Source: Maribacter sedimenticola (lineage in GTDB: Bacteria; Bacteroidota; Bacteroidia; Flavobacteriales; Flavobacteriaceae). Taken from it: a stretch of 64,000 nucleotides of DNA. Positions 47,430 through 55,684 of the stretch are shown here, piece after piece (the first letter of the stretch is position 1; each line of letters starts with the position of its first letter). The position numbers were made by a program, and so were the translations under genes. Where the stretch lies: positions 62,001 through 126,000 of the forward strand of contig NZ_FZNV01000007.1 in assembly GCF_900188415.1 (NCBI RefSeq). Reading direction: 5' to 3'. The notes beneath the pieces were generated by a model that ran no database searches, was not told where the DNA came from, and was given only the letters and a program-made list of their open reading frames with translations.

Positions 47430-47773
47430 AACTTCTTGTGATAATTTATGAATCCGTTCAACAACTTTTTCACTCTTTCTATTTCTTTTAAAACGATATC
47501 TGTATCTGAAATATAATTTAAATCTCCTGCTAAAATCAACTGGGTTTCCAACTCGAATAAGGAGCCTCTAGCAATATGTAAAAAATGAATTGTTTCTTTA
47601 TTGGATTGTCTTCCACAACCTTCAGCAATATTTGAAGGAACAGATATAACACATCTTCTAACCTGTGAGGTTAAAGAAAATTGCTCATCTTGTGGAAAGG
47701 ACTTCGTCAAAACATATACTGTTTTCACCAACATCCTAGCCTGCACCCAAATATCTAATTCTTTATAATCCAT
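47426..47773 (-). CDS. Four-helix-bundle protein, S23/23S rRNA intervening-sequence type
   Basis: 115 residues from ATG 47773 ([20 protein letters not shown]). A longer frame to 47812 would run into repeat DNA. It has the family core [20 protein letters not shown] followed by [12 protein letters not shown], then [13 protein letters not shown]. The family includes proteins encoded in 23S rRNA insertions and the Avd accessory protein of diversity-generating retroelements. It is positively charged on helix 2 and may bind nucleic acid. It sits between the two metH genes, flanked by inverted heptad arrays, and looks inserted. No reverse transcriptase is nearby. Confidence 0.85.
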   Translation of the reverse strand: MDYKELDIWVQARMLVKTVYVLTKSFPQDEQFSLTSQVRRCVISVPSNIAEGCGRQSNKETIHFLHIARGSLFELETQLILAGDLNYISDTDIVLKEIERVKKLLNGFINYHKKL

Positions 47774-47792
47774 ATCATATTTAAAAAACCAC

Positions 47793-47820
47793 GATAAACC
47801 ATTAACGAGCAACGAAAAAC
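47793..47820. repeat. Inverted heptad array upstream of the S23-type gene (family 1)
   Basis: GATAAAC, CATTAAC, GAGCAAC, GAAAAAC in 7-bp steps, the reverse orientation of the array at 47387-47421. CATTAAC and GAAAAA also end the element at 15047-15135. Confidence 0.7.
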
Positions 47821-47823
47821 GAT

Positions 47824-48828
47824 TTATTTACCGACAACTGTCAACTTTCTAGGTTCATACTTGGCTACCACCTCAGCAATCGCAGTAATATGTTCCGGAG
47901 TGGTTCCGCAACAACCCCCAACTATATTTACCAATCCTTTTTCCGCGTATTCTTTGATCTGTTCCGCCATTTGCTCTGGAGTTTCGTCGTACTCTCCAAA
48001 TGCATTTGGCAAACCGGCATTGGGGTGCGCTGAGACCGCATGTTCACTTTTGGTGGACAACACCTCTAAATGAGGCACCAACTGGTTTGCACCTAAAGCA
48101 CAATTAAACCCAACCGATAAAATAGGAATGTGGGATATGGATATTAAAAATGCCTCGGCCGTTTGACCCGATAACGTTCTACCGGATGCATCGGTAATAG
48201 TACCACTAACCATTATGGGAACATCTATATTTCTTTCCTCTTTAACTTCTTCTATGGCAAATAATGCCGCCTTTGCATTAAGTGTATCGAATATGGTCTC
48301 TACCAATAAAATATCCGCTCCGCCATCTAACAAAGCTTCCACCTGTTGTTTATAGGCCACACGCAACTCTTCAAAAGAAATAGCCCTGTAACCTGGGTCA
48401 TTAACATCGGGCGACATACTTGCCGTTTTATTGGTGGGCCCAATACTACCGGCTACAAAACGAGGTTTATTTGGTTCTTTTGCAGTAAATTCATCTGCTA
48501 CCATTTTAGCAATACGCGCAGATTCATAGTTGAGCTCATACACCAAATCTTCCATGAAATAATCTGCCATAGCAATCGTAGTCCCGGAAAAGGTATTGGT
48601 CTCTACAATATCTGCCCCGGCAGCAAAATATTTACGATGTACATCCGCAATTGCATCTGGCTGGGTCAATGACAATAAATCATTATTACCTTGTAAGGGG
48701 TGTTCCCAATCCTTAAAACGTTCTCCCCTAAAATCCTCTTCGGTAAACTTATACCGTTGCAGCATAGTACCCATGGCACCGTCCAAGATCAGGATTCGCT
48801 CTTTTAATATTTCTTTTATATCCTTCAT
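47824..48828 (-). CDS. metH: MetH N-terminal part: homocysteine-binding domain
   Basis: 334-residue zinc-dependent homocysteine methyltransferase domain. It starts with [15 protein letters not shown]. The metal ligands are the Cys of GFNCALGA and the pair in [11 protein letters not shown]. It activates homocysteine for methyl transfer from the cobalamin carried by the downstream protein. The split into two genes is common in Bacteroidetes. The SAM-I riboswitch ends 82 bp before its ATG. Confidence 0.95.
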   Translation of the reverse strand: MKDIKEILKERILILDGAMGTMLQRYKFTEEDFRGERFKDWEHPLQGNNDLLSLTQPDAIADVHRKYFAAGADIVETNTFSGTTIAMADYFMEDLVYELNYESARIAKMVADEFTAKEPNKPRFVAGSIGPTNKTASMSPDVNDPGYRAISFEELRVAYKQQVEALLDGGADILLVETIFDTLNAKAALFAIEEVKEERNIDVPIMVSGTITDASGRTLSGQTAEAFLISISHIPILSVGFNCALGANQLVPHLEVLSTKSEHAVSAHPNAGLPNAFGEYDETPEQMAEQIKEYAEKGLVNIVGGCCGTTPEHITAIAEVVAKYEPRKLTVVGK

Positions 48829-48910
48829 TTTGCGCTATAACAAGTTCTATGTTCGCTTTATTTTATTGTGAAACCAAGTAAGGAAAGGAATGGGAAACGT
48901 TCTTTCTTCA
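48829..48910 (-). promoter_or_regulatory. Expression platform of the SAM riboswitch
   Basis: The leader between aptamer and ATG contains GGTTTCACA (plus-strand 48867-48875), a perfect 9-nt complement of TGTGAAACC in the aptamer (48977-48985). It is a candidate anti-aptamer strand. No intrinsic terminator is present, so control may be translational or Rho-linked. Confidence 0.55.
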
Positions 48911-49018
48911 GTTATCTGTCCTTATTTACAGGATAGAATGTAGCACCTTCTTTTCCATTTTGGAAAGGGTTGCCAAGGTTTCACAGGGTCTAGTCCCTCC
49001 GCCTTTCTTGATAACAGT
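48911..49018 (-). ncRNA. SAM-I (S-box) riboswitch upstream of metH
   Basis: On the minus strand: GTTATC...GATAAC closing stem P1, then AAGAAAGGCGGAGGGAC. TGTGAAACC and TTGGCAACCC follow, then AAGGTGCTACATTC before P1 closes. These are the conserved core segments of the SAM-I aptamer in order. High SAM should lower expression of the downstream metH and metF genes. Confidence 0.92.
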
Positions 49019-49041
49019 TCAATCTATTCAGGAACGAATTG

Positions 49042-49074
49042 CAAAGTAACGGTACTACCCGTTCTTAACCAAAA
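49042..49074 (-). promoter_or_regulatory. Promoter of the met operon
   Basis: -33 TTTTG (around 49072-49070) and -10 TTACTTTG (49049-49042, 7 of 8 to TAnnTTTG with a shifted A) with about 20 bp between. The start would fall near 49035, shortly before the riboswitch. Confidence 0.45.
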
Positions 49075-49117
49075 CTTCAATAGGTTTTTTAGCCCACGAA
49101 ATTTTCAAAAATTGTCA

Positions 49118-49154
49118 TAAAAAAACCTCCGTACACCATAAGCATCCGGAGGTC
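49118..49154 (-). terminator. Intrinsic terminator of the reductase gene at 49175
   Basis: On the minus strand ACCTCCG / CGGAGGT around a 15-nt loop, followed by seven T. Confidence 0.8.
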
Positions 49155-49174
49155 ATACTAACCAAATAAATAAG

Positions 49175-50236
49175 TTATGCGATACTCTGTACCACCTCTT
49201 TCTTAGCTTCTTTCTTAGAACCGTCAAAACCTTCTACCCCACCTACGGTGGTATATTTCATGACAAAACGTTTACCAGGGTTGATCTGTTGGTATGCATA
49301 TTGACACATAACGGCTGCTTCGTGAAACCCTGAAAGTATCAATTTCAGCTTACCTTCATAAGTATTTACATCGCCAATGGCATATACTCCCGGTATGTTG
49401 GTCTGGTAATCTTTTGCGTTATTTACCTTAATGGCATTTTTCTGAATTTCCAAGCCCCAATCACCTATAGGACCTAATTTAGGAGACAGACCGAATAAAG
49501 GAATAAAATTATCCACTTCTAAATACGTATCTTCTTTTTCCTTGTCGGTGTGCTTAATAACCACTGCCTTAAGTTCATTTTCACCATGTAGTTCTTTTAC
49601 CTCAGCTTTGGTAATCAACTTGATTTTACCCAGTTTCGCCAGTTCTGATGCTTTCTCAACGGAATCCAGTGCTCCTCTAAATTCATCCCTTCTGTGTACC
49701 AAGGTTACTTCTGCCGCTACATCGGTCAAAAATATAGCCCAGTCCAAGGCAGAATCACCACCACCGGCAATGACCACTTTTTTATCGCGATATACTTCTG
49801 GATCCTTGATCATATAGGAAACACCTGTATCTTCAAAGTTTACAATGTTAGAAATAGGTGGTTTTCTTGGTTCAAAAGAACCTAGACCCCCAGCAATTAC
49901 CACTACAGGCGCATTGTGCTTTGTTCCTTTATTCGTTGTTACAACAAAAGAACCATCTTCTAACTTATCTAGCGTTTCCGCTCTTTCTCCCAAAGTGAAT
50001 CCTGGTTCAAAAGGCTTTATCTGCTCCATAAGGTTATCTACCAAAGTACCTGCCAAAATTTCTGGAAATGCAGGAATATCATAGATAGGCTTTTTAGGAT
50101 ATATCTCTGAACACTGACCACCTGGTTGTGGCAATGCATCTATTAAATGCGTTTTCAACTTTAATAATCCTGCTTCAAATACCGTGAACAATCCGGTAGG
50201 TCCCGCTCCTATAATGAGCATATCTGTTTTAATCAT
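49175..50236 (-). CDS. Thioredoxin reductase-like ferredoxin/flavodoxin-NADP+ reductase
   Basis: 353-residue two-dinucleotide-fold flavoprotein. The FAD motif is IIGAGPTGLFTVFEAGLL, with PGGQCSEIYPKKPIYDI after it. The NADPH motif is VVIAGGGDSALDWA and YAIGDVNTYEGKLK contacts FAD. It lacks the CxxC of thioredoxin reductases, the mark of the YumC-type FNR group. It probably passes electrons to the sulfite reductase two genes upstream, an inference from context. It has its own terminator. Confidence 0.88.
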   Translation of the reverse strand: MIKTDMLIIGAGPTGLFTVFEAGLLKLKTHLIDALPQPGGQCSEIYPKKPIYDIPAFPEILAGTLVDNLMEQIKPFEPGFTLGERAETLDKLEDGSFVVTTNKGTKHNAPVVVIAGGLGSFEPRKPPISNIVNFEDTGVSYMIKDPEVYRDKKVVIAGGGDSALDWAIFLTDVAAEVTLVHRRDEFRGALDSVEKASELAKLGKIKLITKAEVKELHGENELKAVVIKHTDKEKEDTYLEVDNFIPLFGLSPKLGPIGDWGLEIQKNAIKVNNAKDYQTNIPGVYAIGDVNTYEGKLKLILSGFHEAAVMCQYAYQQINPGKRFVMKYTTVGGVEGFDGSKKEAKKEVVQSIA

Positions 50237-50348
50237 AATTCTCTTTTTAGTAAAAAGTAATTCTACAAAGTTGACATCATTCTATACAACTACTTTTTAG
50301 CTTCTTTTAATTTTACTTAATCTATATACTTATCCTTTACTAAATTTG

Positions 50349-51152
50349 CTATGCTTTATTTACTTCAACAAAACTGACATTTTCTTCAGCAAACTTATGC
50401 GTCGCCTCCGCTAACGCTTCACGATGTCTAACTACTTCTCCTATGATAATGATCGCAGGATTAGAAAGCTTTTCTTTTTCCACCACATCAACTATGGTAT
50501 CTATAGTCGCAATTCCTATTTTTTCGTCCTTTCGTGTTCCGTTCTGAATTATAGCTATCGGCAATTCCGATTTACCTTCAGACTTAAATAATTCCACTAT
50601 CTGAGGGAGTTTTGACATCCCCATCAATATGACTACCGTAGCACTACTTTTTGCAGCTAAGGCAACATCAGTTGATAGTTTATGCTCTTTTGTAGTTCCT
50701 GTTATTACCCAAAAACTTTCTGAAGAACCTCTTTTTGTTACCGGAATGTTTTGATATGCAGGTACACTCAAACTTGACGATATACCTGGTACCATGGCTA
50801 CTTGCAAACCATGCGAGGCGGCATATTCCATTTCTTCCGAACCGCGACCGAATACAAAAGGATCTCCTCCTTTTAACCGCACCACATGTCCGTTAGATTT
50901 TGCCCTGCTCACAATAAGCTCATTAATCTGCTCTTGTTGATATGCATAGCATCCTTTGCGTTTACCTACAAAAATCAATTCCGCATTCTTGGCATAATCC
51001 AGCAATTCCTCGTTCACCAAAGCATCATACAAAACCACATCGGCATTTTCCAGCGTTCTGATCGCTTTTAACGTGATCAGCTCTACATCACCTGGTCCTG
51101 CACCAACTACGGTTAACTTAGGTTTCTTTATATGTTGTAAATGATTTGCCAT
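50349..51152 (-). CDS. cobA: CobA-type uroporphyrinogen-III C-methyltransferase
   Basis: Makes precorrin-2, the first step to siroheme, using SAM. The 267 residues have LTVVGAGPGDVELITLKAI, VVLYDALVNEELLDYA, VRLKGGDPFVFGRGSEE, MVPGISSSLSVPAYQNIPVT and a late PAIIIIGEVV. No CysG dehydrogenase/chelatase part is attached. It starts 3 bp after the sulfite reductase stop, whose cofactor is siroheme, so a joint role is well supported. Confidence 0.94.
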   Translation of the reverse strand: MANHLQHIKKPKLTVVGAGPGDVELITLKAIRTLENADVVLYDALVNEELLDYAKNAELIFVGKRKGCYAYQQEQINELIVSRAKSNGHVVRLKGGDPFVFGRGSEEMEYAASHGLQVAMVPGISSSLSVPAYQNIPVTKRGSSESFWVITGTTKEHKLSTDVALAAKSSATVVILMGMSKLPQIVELFKSEGKSELPIAIIQNGTRKDEKIGIATIDTIVDVVEKEKLSNPAIIIIGEVVRHREALAEATHKFAEENVSFVEVNKA

Positions 51153-51155
51153 TAT

Positions 51156-53246
51156 CTATGCTTCTGCCAATTCTTGCTGTCTGAACTTTTCTACACTCTC
51201 CAAAAATTCTTTCGCATCCTTTATGTACGATTGTGCAAATTCTTTTGTTGGCTCGTTCTGATTTAATTGAAGTACCAATTTTTCAAATCCGCCGGCTACG
51301 GCAATTCTGCCATCGGCAACAAATTTCTCATCAAAATCCTTAATGATACTTGCGTGGGTATTCACTTTTGTATTTTCAGCGGTCAACATTGCCTTAGCGG
51401 AGTTTACCATAGAAGAATATGCGTGATAGATACTGGCAGACCATTTTTCGGCATCGAACATTTCTTGTGCATTCTGAATTTTCTCTTCACTTTCAAAAAG
51501 TAATGTTGCGATCAAGTCGATAACAACACCTGCACATTCACCTACACCGATAGCTTTTTCATAACGCTCCGTATTACCCCAATCTATAAAGTCTTCTGGC
51601 GTTAAGTCATCTATTGATGATAATGGCGTAAGAAAATCATAGAAATACATTTGTCCTTTTTCGGCATAATAATCCGGGAACGATAGATCTCCACCATTGG
51701 CATCAAAATCATTTAAGATCAAACGCAGTGCTTCCGGACCTCTTTTACTTGGCACTTTCACCACTTTGTCCGCAAAACGACCGTTACCGTTACCATCATT
51801 GCTACCGCCCAACAATACCTGAAGCGCTGGAGCTACCAATTTATCCTTTGTACGAACCGACATGCCCTGAAAACCAATATTTGCCATATTGTGCTGCCCA
51901 CAGGCATTCATACAACCACTGATTTTTATAACAACATCATCGTTATTAATATAATCTGGGTATTCTGTTTTAATCACTCTTTCCAGTTCCTCTGCAATTC
52001 CCGTACTACTTGCAATTCCCAGGTTACAGGTATCCGTACCCGGACAAGCCGTGATATCAAGAGCCTTATTATAACCAGCCTCAACAAAACCTAACTTTTC
52101 CAATTCAGTATAAAAGAATGCTACGTTGTCTTCTTTTACGAAAGGAATCAAAATGTTTTGACGTAAGGACAATCTTAACTCACCCGCTGCATATTTCTGT
52201 ACCAAGTTTGCCAATAAACGTGCCTTATCCGTATAGAAATCACCTAATAACACTTTAATACCCAAAGCAACATAACCTGGTTGTTTTTGTGGTATTACGT
52301 TGGTAGATTTCCATTGTTCAAAAGCTTTTACGTCACTAATTTCTACTGCCGGAACCTCTAACTCCGACACCTTTACCTTAGGATATGCCTCTGGGTCTAT
52401 TGGAAAAGTATCAAAAGGTACCGCCGTTTTCTCTGCCGCCAAAAGCTCTTTAAATCCGTCAAGACCTAAATCTTTCAACAAGAATTTCATTCTAGCTTTA
52501 GCTCTACTTTTACGCTCACCGTAACGGTCAAAAACACGAACTACGGTTTCCATTAAAGGAATTATCTGATCCGCAGGCAAAAAGCTATACAACTCATCGG
52601 CATGTCGTGGTTGTGAACCCAATCCGCCACCAAGCATTACTTTAAAACCTACTTCGCCATTTTGTAATTTGGCAATAAAGCCCAAATCATGCATATAGGA
52701 CAAACCGGTATCTGCATCACTTGCGGAAAAAGAAACTTTGAACTTACGTCCCATTTCTTGACTTACAGGATTTCTAAGGAAATACTGAAATAATGCGTTT
52801 GCATATGGTGAAACATCAAAAGGTTCATCAACATCAATACCAGCCGTTTCACTTGCGGTTACGTTACGTACCGTGTTACCACAGGCTTCCCTTAAGGTAA
52901 TTTCATCTTTCTCCAATTCTGCCCACAACTGCGGCGTTCTATTCAAATCTACATAGTGGATCTGAATATCTTGGCGTGTGGTAATATGCAATCTACCTGT
53001 AGAATATTCGTCCGATACATCACAAATACGAAGCAACTGCTTAGAGGTCACCTTACCATAAGGCAACTTTATACGAATCATTTGAACCCCTTCTTGACGC
53101 TGTCCGTAAACACCACGTGCCAATCGAAGACTTCTAAATTTTTCTTCATCTAGCTTGCCACCATGAAACTCATGAATTTTACGTTCCAATTCAAGAATAT
53201 CCTTTTCAACTACCTGATTTTCTAATTCTGTTCTAAAACTTTGCAT
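51156..53246 (-). CDS. Ferredoxin-type sulfite reductase with C-terminal HEPN domain
   Basis: Six-electron reduction of sulfite to sulfide, or possibly nitrite to ammonia. The 696 residues hold two sulfite/nitrite reductase repeats with the siroheme-[4Fe-4S] ligands in CPGTDTCNLGIASSTG and GCMNACGQHNMANIGFQG. Substrate-contacting Arg motifs are STGRLHITTRQDIQIHYVDL and LRLSLRQNILI. Residues about 585-690 are an all-helical HEPN-like domain (YHAYSSMVNSAKAMLTAE), an addition not found in E. coli CysI. The cluster with cysDNH points to sulfite. Confidence 0.9.
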   Translation of the reverse strand: MQSFRTELENQVVEKDILELERKIHEFHGGKLDEEKFRSLRLARGVYGQRQEGVQMIRIKLPYGKVTSKQLLRICDVSDEYSTGRLHITTRQDIQIHYVDLNRTPQLWAELEKDEITLREACGNTVRNVTASETAGIDVDEPFDVSPYANALFQYFLRNPVSQEMGRKFKVSFSASDADTGLSYMHDLGFIAKLQNGEVGFKVMLGGGLGSQPRHADELYSFLPADQIIPLMETVVRVFDRYGERKSRAKARMKFLLKDLGLDGFKELLAAEKTAVPFDTFPIDPEAYPKVKVSELEVPAVEISDVKAFEQWKSTNVIPQKQPGYVALGIKVLLGDFYTDKARLLANLVQKYAAGELRLSLRQNILIPFVKEDNVAFFYTELEKLGFVEAGYNKALDITACPGTDTCNLGIASSTGIAEELERVIKTEYPDYINNDDVVIKISGCMNACGQHNMANIGFQGMSVRTKDKLVAPALQVLLGGSNDGNGNGRFADKVVKVPSKRGPEALRLILNDFDANGGDLSFPDYYAEKGQMYFYDFLTPLSSIDDLTPEDFIDWGNTERYEKAIGVGECAGVVIDLIATLLFESEEKIQNAQEMFDAEKWSASIYHAYSSMVNSAKAMLTAENTKVNTHASIIKDFDEKFVADGRIAVAGGFEKLVLQLNQNEPTKEFAQSYIKDAKEFLESVEKFRQQELAEA

Positions 53247-53301
53247 TGCTTAGTATTAAATGTTCAGTATAAATACCGATGTAAATTATTACTATATTTT
53301 G

Positions 53302-53325
53302 CCTATAGATTTTATAGACTTAATA
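53302..53325. promoter_or_regulatory. Putative sulfur-regulon operator, copy 1
   Basis: CCTATAGATTTTATAGA followed by CTTAATA, 56-79 bp upstream of the sulfite reductase ATG. It shares 15 of 17 bases with the copy at 56686-56708 and is partly palindromic (CTA...TAG). Confidence 0.55.
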
Positions 53326-53327
53326 AA

Positions 53328-53350
53328 AACAGTCAATATAAAATTGACAT
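53328..53350 (-). terminator. Weak terminator after cysN
   Basis: Minus strand GTCAAT TTTAT ATTGAC, then TGTTTTTATT. The stem is AT-rich, so readthrough is likely. Confidence 0.4.
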
Positions 53351-53357
53351 GTTTATA

Positions 53358-54605
53358 TTAACTTATGAATCCTGCACCTACGGTACTGTTGGATTTTGTA
53401 TCAATCAATATAAATGAACCGTTTGTTCTGTGATTTTTAAATTGATCATAGAAAATTGGTTTATTCAAACGGAAACTCACTTGAGCAATATCATTCATGC
53501 CCAAAGACTCCGTTTTCTCATCTATACCAGAATAATCCGGAGCGATCTTATGATGAACTTGCTCTACCTTCGCCAATACTTTATTGACACCATGCTGAAC
53601 AATATATTTATTACCGGCCGCCAAAGGCAATGAATCCATCCAAGAGATCGTTGCCGTAAATTGCTTGTCTACCGTTGGCAGATCGCCCGCTTTTACTAAC
53701 ATATCTCCGCGACTCAAATTAATTTCATCTTCCAATGTTATGGTTACCGATGATCTCCTTGATGCCGTTTTATATTTTTTGTCATGAAAATAAATATCCT
53801 TTATTTTAGAGCGTGTCTGTGATGGAAGCGCCACTACCTCATCTCCTACGCTTAATTCGCCACCATATACTTTACCGGCAAATCCTCTAAAATCATGGTG
53901 CTCATCCGTTTTTGGACGGATAACATATTGCACCGGAAAACGTGGTGTACCCACATTGAAAATATCCTTTCTATCCAATGCTTCAAAATGCTCTAACAAA
54001 GACTGACCTTTATACCAAGGGGTCTTGTCTGACAAGTTTACTACGTTATCCCCTTTCAACGCGCTTACAGGAATAAAAGTGATTTTCTGATCTTGATAAT
54101 CTCTCTTTGCCATCAATGCCTCAAAATCAGCTTTAATTGCATTGTAAGTTTCTTCAGAATAGTCTACCAGATCCATCTTATTAATAGCTACCACTACATC
54201 TTTTATACGTAATAGGTTATTGATAAAAAAGTGTCTATTAGTTTGCTCTATTACCCCTTTACGTGCATCGATCAAAATAATCGCCGCTTGTGAAGTTGAA
54301 GCTCCGGTCACCATGTTACGCGTATATTCTACGTGCCCAGGTGTATCTGCTATAATGTAACTTTTCTTTGCCGTTGAGAAATAGATATGGGCCACATCGA
54401 TCGTGATGCCTTGCTCACGTTCCGCTACCAGACCATCTGTTGCCAAAGAGAAATCTAAATAATCATATCCCTTTTGCTTACTGGTTTTTTCTATTGCCTC
54501 TAATTTATCGCTGGTCAGTGACTTTGTATCATACAATATTCTCCCAATCAAGGTACTTTTACCGTCATCTACACTACCTGCTGTTGCTATTTTTAGTACT
54601 TCCAA
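53358..54605 (-). CDS. cysN: CysN, sulfate adenylyltransferase GTPase subunit
   Basis: GTPase that drives APS formation by CysD. EF-Tu-like: G1 GSVDDGKST, G2 region REQGITIDVAH, G3 DTPGH, G4 NKMDLVD, then beta-barrel domains. No fused APS kinase. The frame reaches TTG 54668 (436 residues), but residues 1-21 (for example LTTNNRQRTTK) are translated heptad repeats. I place the start at TTG 54605 (MEVLKIATAG, 415 residues), which fits homologues. No ATG is available. Confidence 0.9.
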   Translation of the reverse strand: MEVLKIATAGSVDDGKSTLIGRILYDTKSLTSDKLEAIEKTSKQKGYDYLDFSLATDGLVAEREQGITIDVAHIYFSTAKKSYIIADTPGHVEYTRNMVTGASTSQAAIILIDARKGVIEQTNRHFFINNLLRIKDVVVAINKMDLVDYSEETYNAIKADFEALMAKRDYQDQKITFIPVSALKGDNVVNLSDKTPWYKGQSLLEHFEALDRKDIFNVGTPRFPVQYVIRPKTDEHHDFRGFAGKVYGGELSVGDEVVALPSQTRSKIKDIYFHDKKYKTASRRSSVTITLEDEINLSRGDMLVKAGDLPTVDKQFTATISWMDSLPLAAGNKYIVQHGVNKVLAKVEQVHHKIAPDYSGIDEKTESLGMNDIAQVSFRLNKPIFYDQFKNHRTNGSFILIDTKSNSTVGAGFIS

Positions 54606-54609
54606 TTTC

Positions 54610-54683
54610 GTTGTTCGTTGTCGGTTGTTGGTTGTTAGTTTTATTCGCGATCTACCATCAACGAACAACTAACAACTATCAAC
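54610..54683. repeat. Inverted pair of GTTGTTC heptad arrays (family 1) at the cysN start
   Basis: GTTGTTC, GTTGTCG, GTTGTTG, GTTGTTA, GTTTTAT (54610-54644), an 11-bp spacer, then CATCAAC, GAACAAC, TAACAAC, TATCAAC (54656-54683), all in 7-bp steps. It fills the cysD-cysN gap. Confidence 0.85.
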
Positions 54684-54687
54684 CAGA

Positions 54688-55638
54688 TTAAAAATATCCT
54701 TGTTGTTTTCTTTTTTCCATTGCCGCTTCTGAACGCTTATCGTCTATACGCGCGCCACGCTCTGAAATGGATGAATCCCTAATTTCCTCTACTACCTTAT
54801 CGATCGTTTCAGCATCTGAAAGAACGGCTGCTGTACAGGACATATCGCCTACGGTACGAAAACGCACCAAACGCTCTTCTACTACCTCATCTTCTTCCCT
54901 AAAAACGATACCATCTTCCGCGGACCAGATCATACCATCCCTCAAGAAAGTTTTACGCTTATGTGCAAAATAGATAGAAGGAATTTCAATTTGTTCCTCT
55001 TTAATATAGGACCAAACATCTAACTCCGTCCAGTTAGAAATAGGGAACACTCTTACGTTCTGTCCTAATTCTATTTGTCCGTTCAACATATCGAACAATT
55101 CCGGACGCTGATTACGCTCGTCCCACTGACCAAAATCATCACGAACAGAAAATATACGTTCTTTTGCACGTGCCTTTTCTTCATCTCTACGAGCTCCACC
55201 AATACAAGCGTCGAACTTAAATTCCTCAATGGCATCTAACAACGTCGTTGTCTGCAAGCTATTTCTACTTGAATACCTACCTGATTCTTCTTTCACCTTA
55301 CCTTGATCAATAGAATCCTGTACATTACGTACAATCAATTCTAGACCTAACTCTTCTACCAACCTATCTCTAAATTCTATGGTTTCAGGAAAGTTATGAC
55401 CTGTATCAATATGCATTAAAGGGAAAGGAATTTTTGATGGCCAAAATGCCTTCTGCGCCAAACGTACCAATGTGATCGAGTCTTTTCCTCCCGAAAACAA
55501 CAGTACAGGCTTTTCAAACTGAGCTGCGACCTCCCTAATGATATAAATGGCCTCATTTTCAAGGGCATTGATATGGGATGTATCCTGCAAAAGTTCAGTG
55601 GATGGTGTTACTTCCAACTCGGTGCTTGTATTACTCAT
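54688..55638 (-). CDS. cysD: CysD, sulfate adenylyltransferase catalytic subunit
   Basis: Transfers AMP from ATP to sulfate, giving APS. 316 residues of the N-type PP-loop family with LFSGGKDSITLVRLAQKAF, MHIDTGHNFPET and ACIGGARRDEEKARAKER. RTVGDMSCTAAV lies near the end. Length is standard. It lies between cysH (46 bp upstream) and cysN in the order cysH-cysD-cysN. Confidence 0.96.
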   Translation of the reverse strand: MSNTSTELEVTPSTELLQDTSHINALENEAIYIIREVAAQFEKPVLLFSGGKDSITLVRLAQKAFWPSKIPFPLMHIDTGHNFPETIEFRDRLVEELGLELIVRNVQDSIDQGKVKEESGRYSSRNSLQTTTLLDAIEEFKFDACIGGARRDEEKARAKERIFSVRDDFGQWDERNQRPELFDMLNGQIELGQNVRVFPISNWTELDVWSYIKEEQIEIPSIYFAHKRKTFLRDGMIWSAEDGIVFREEDEVVEERLVRFRTVGDMSCTAAVLSDAETIDKVVEEIRDSSISERGARIDDKRSEAAMEKRKQQGYF

Positions 55639-55684
55639 TCTAATTTTTTAGATCAATTATCTTTATTTTTTCTACTACCTATGA

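Noticed and set aside
47426-47812. Diversity-generating retroelement, suggested by the Avd-like protein
   Set aside because: No reverse transcriptase, no template/variable repeat pair and no target gene are in the window. Only the four-helix-bundle gene is supported.
48829-48910. Cobalamin riboswitch before metH
   Set aside because: No B12-box. The leader carries a SAM-I aptamer instead.
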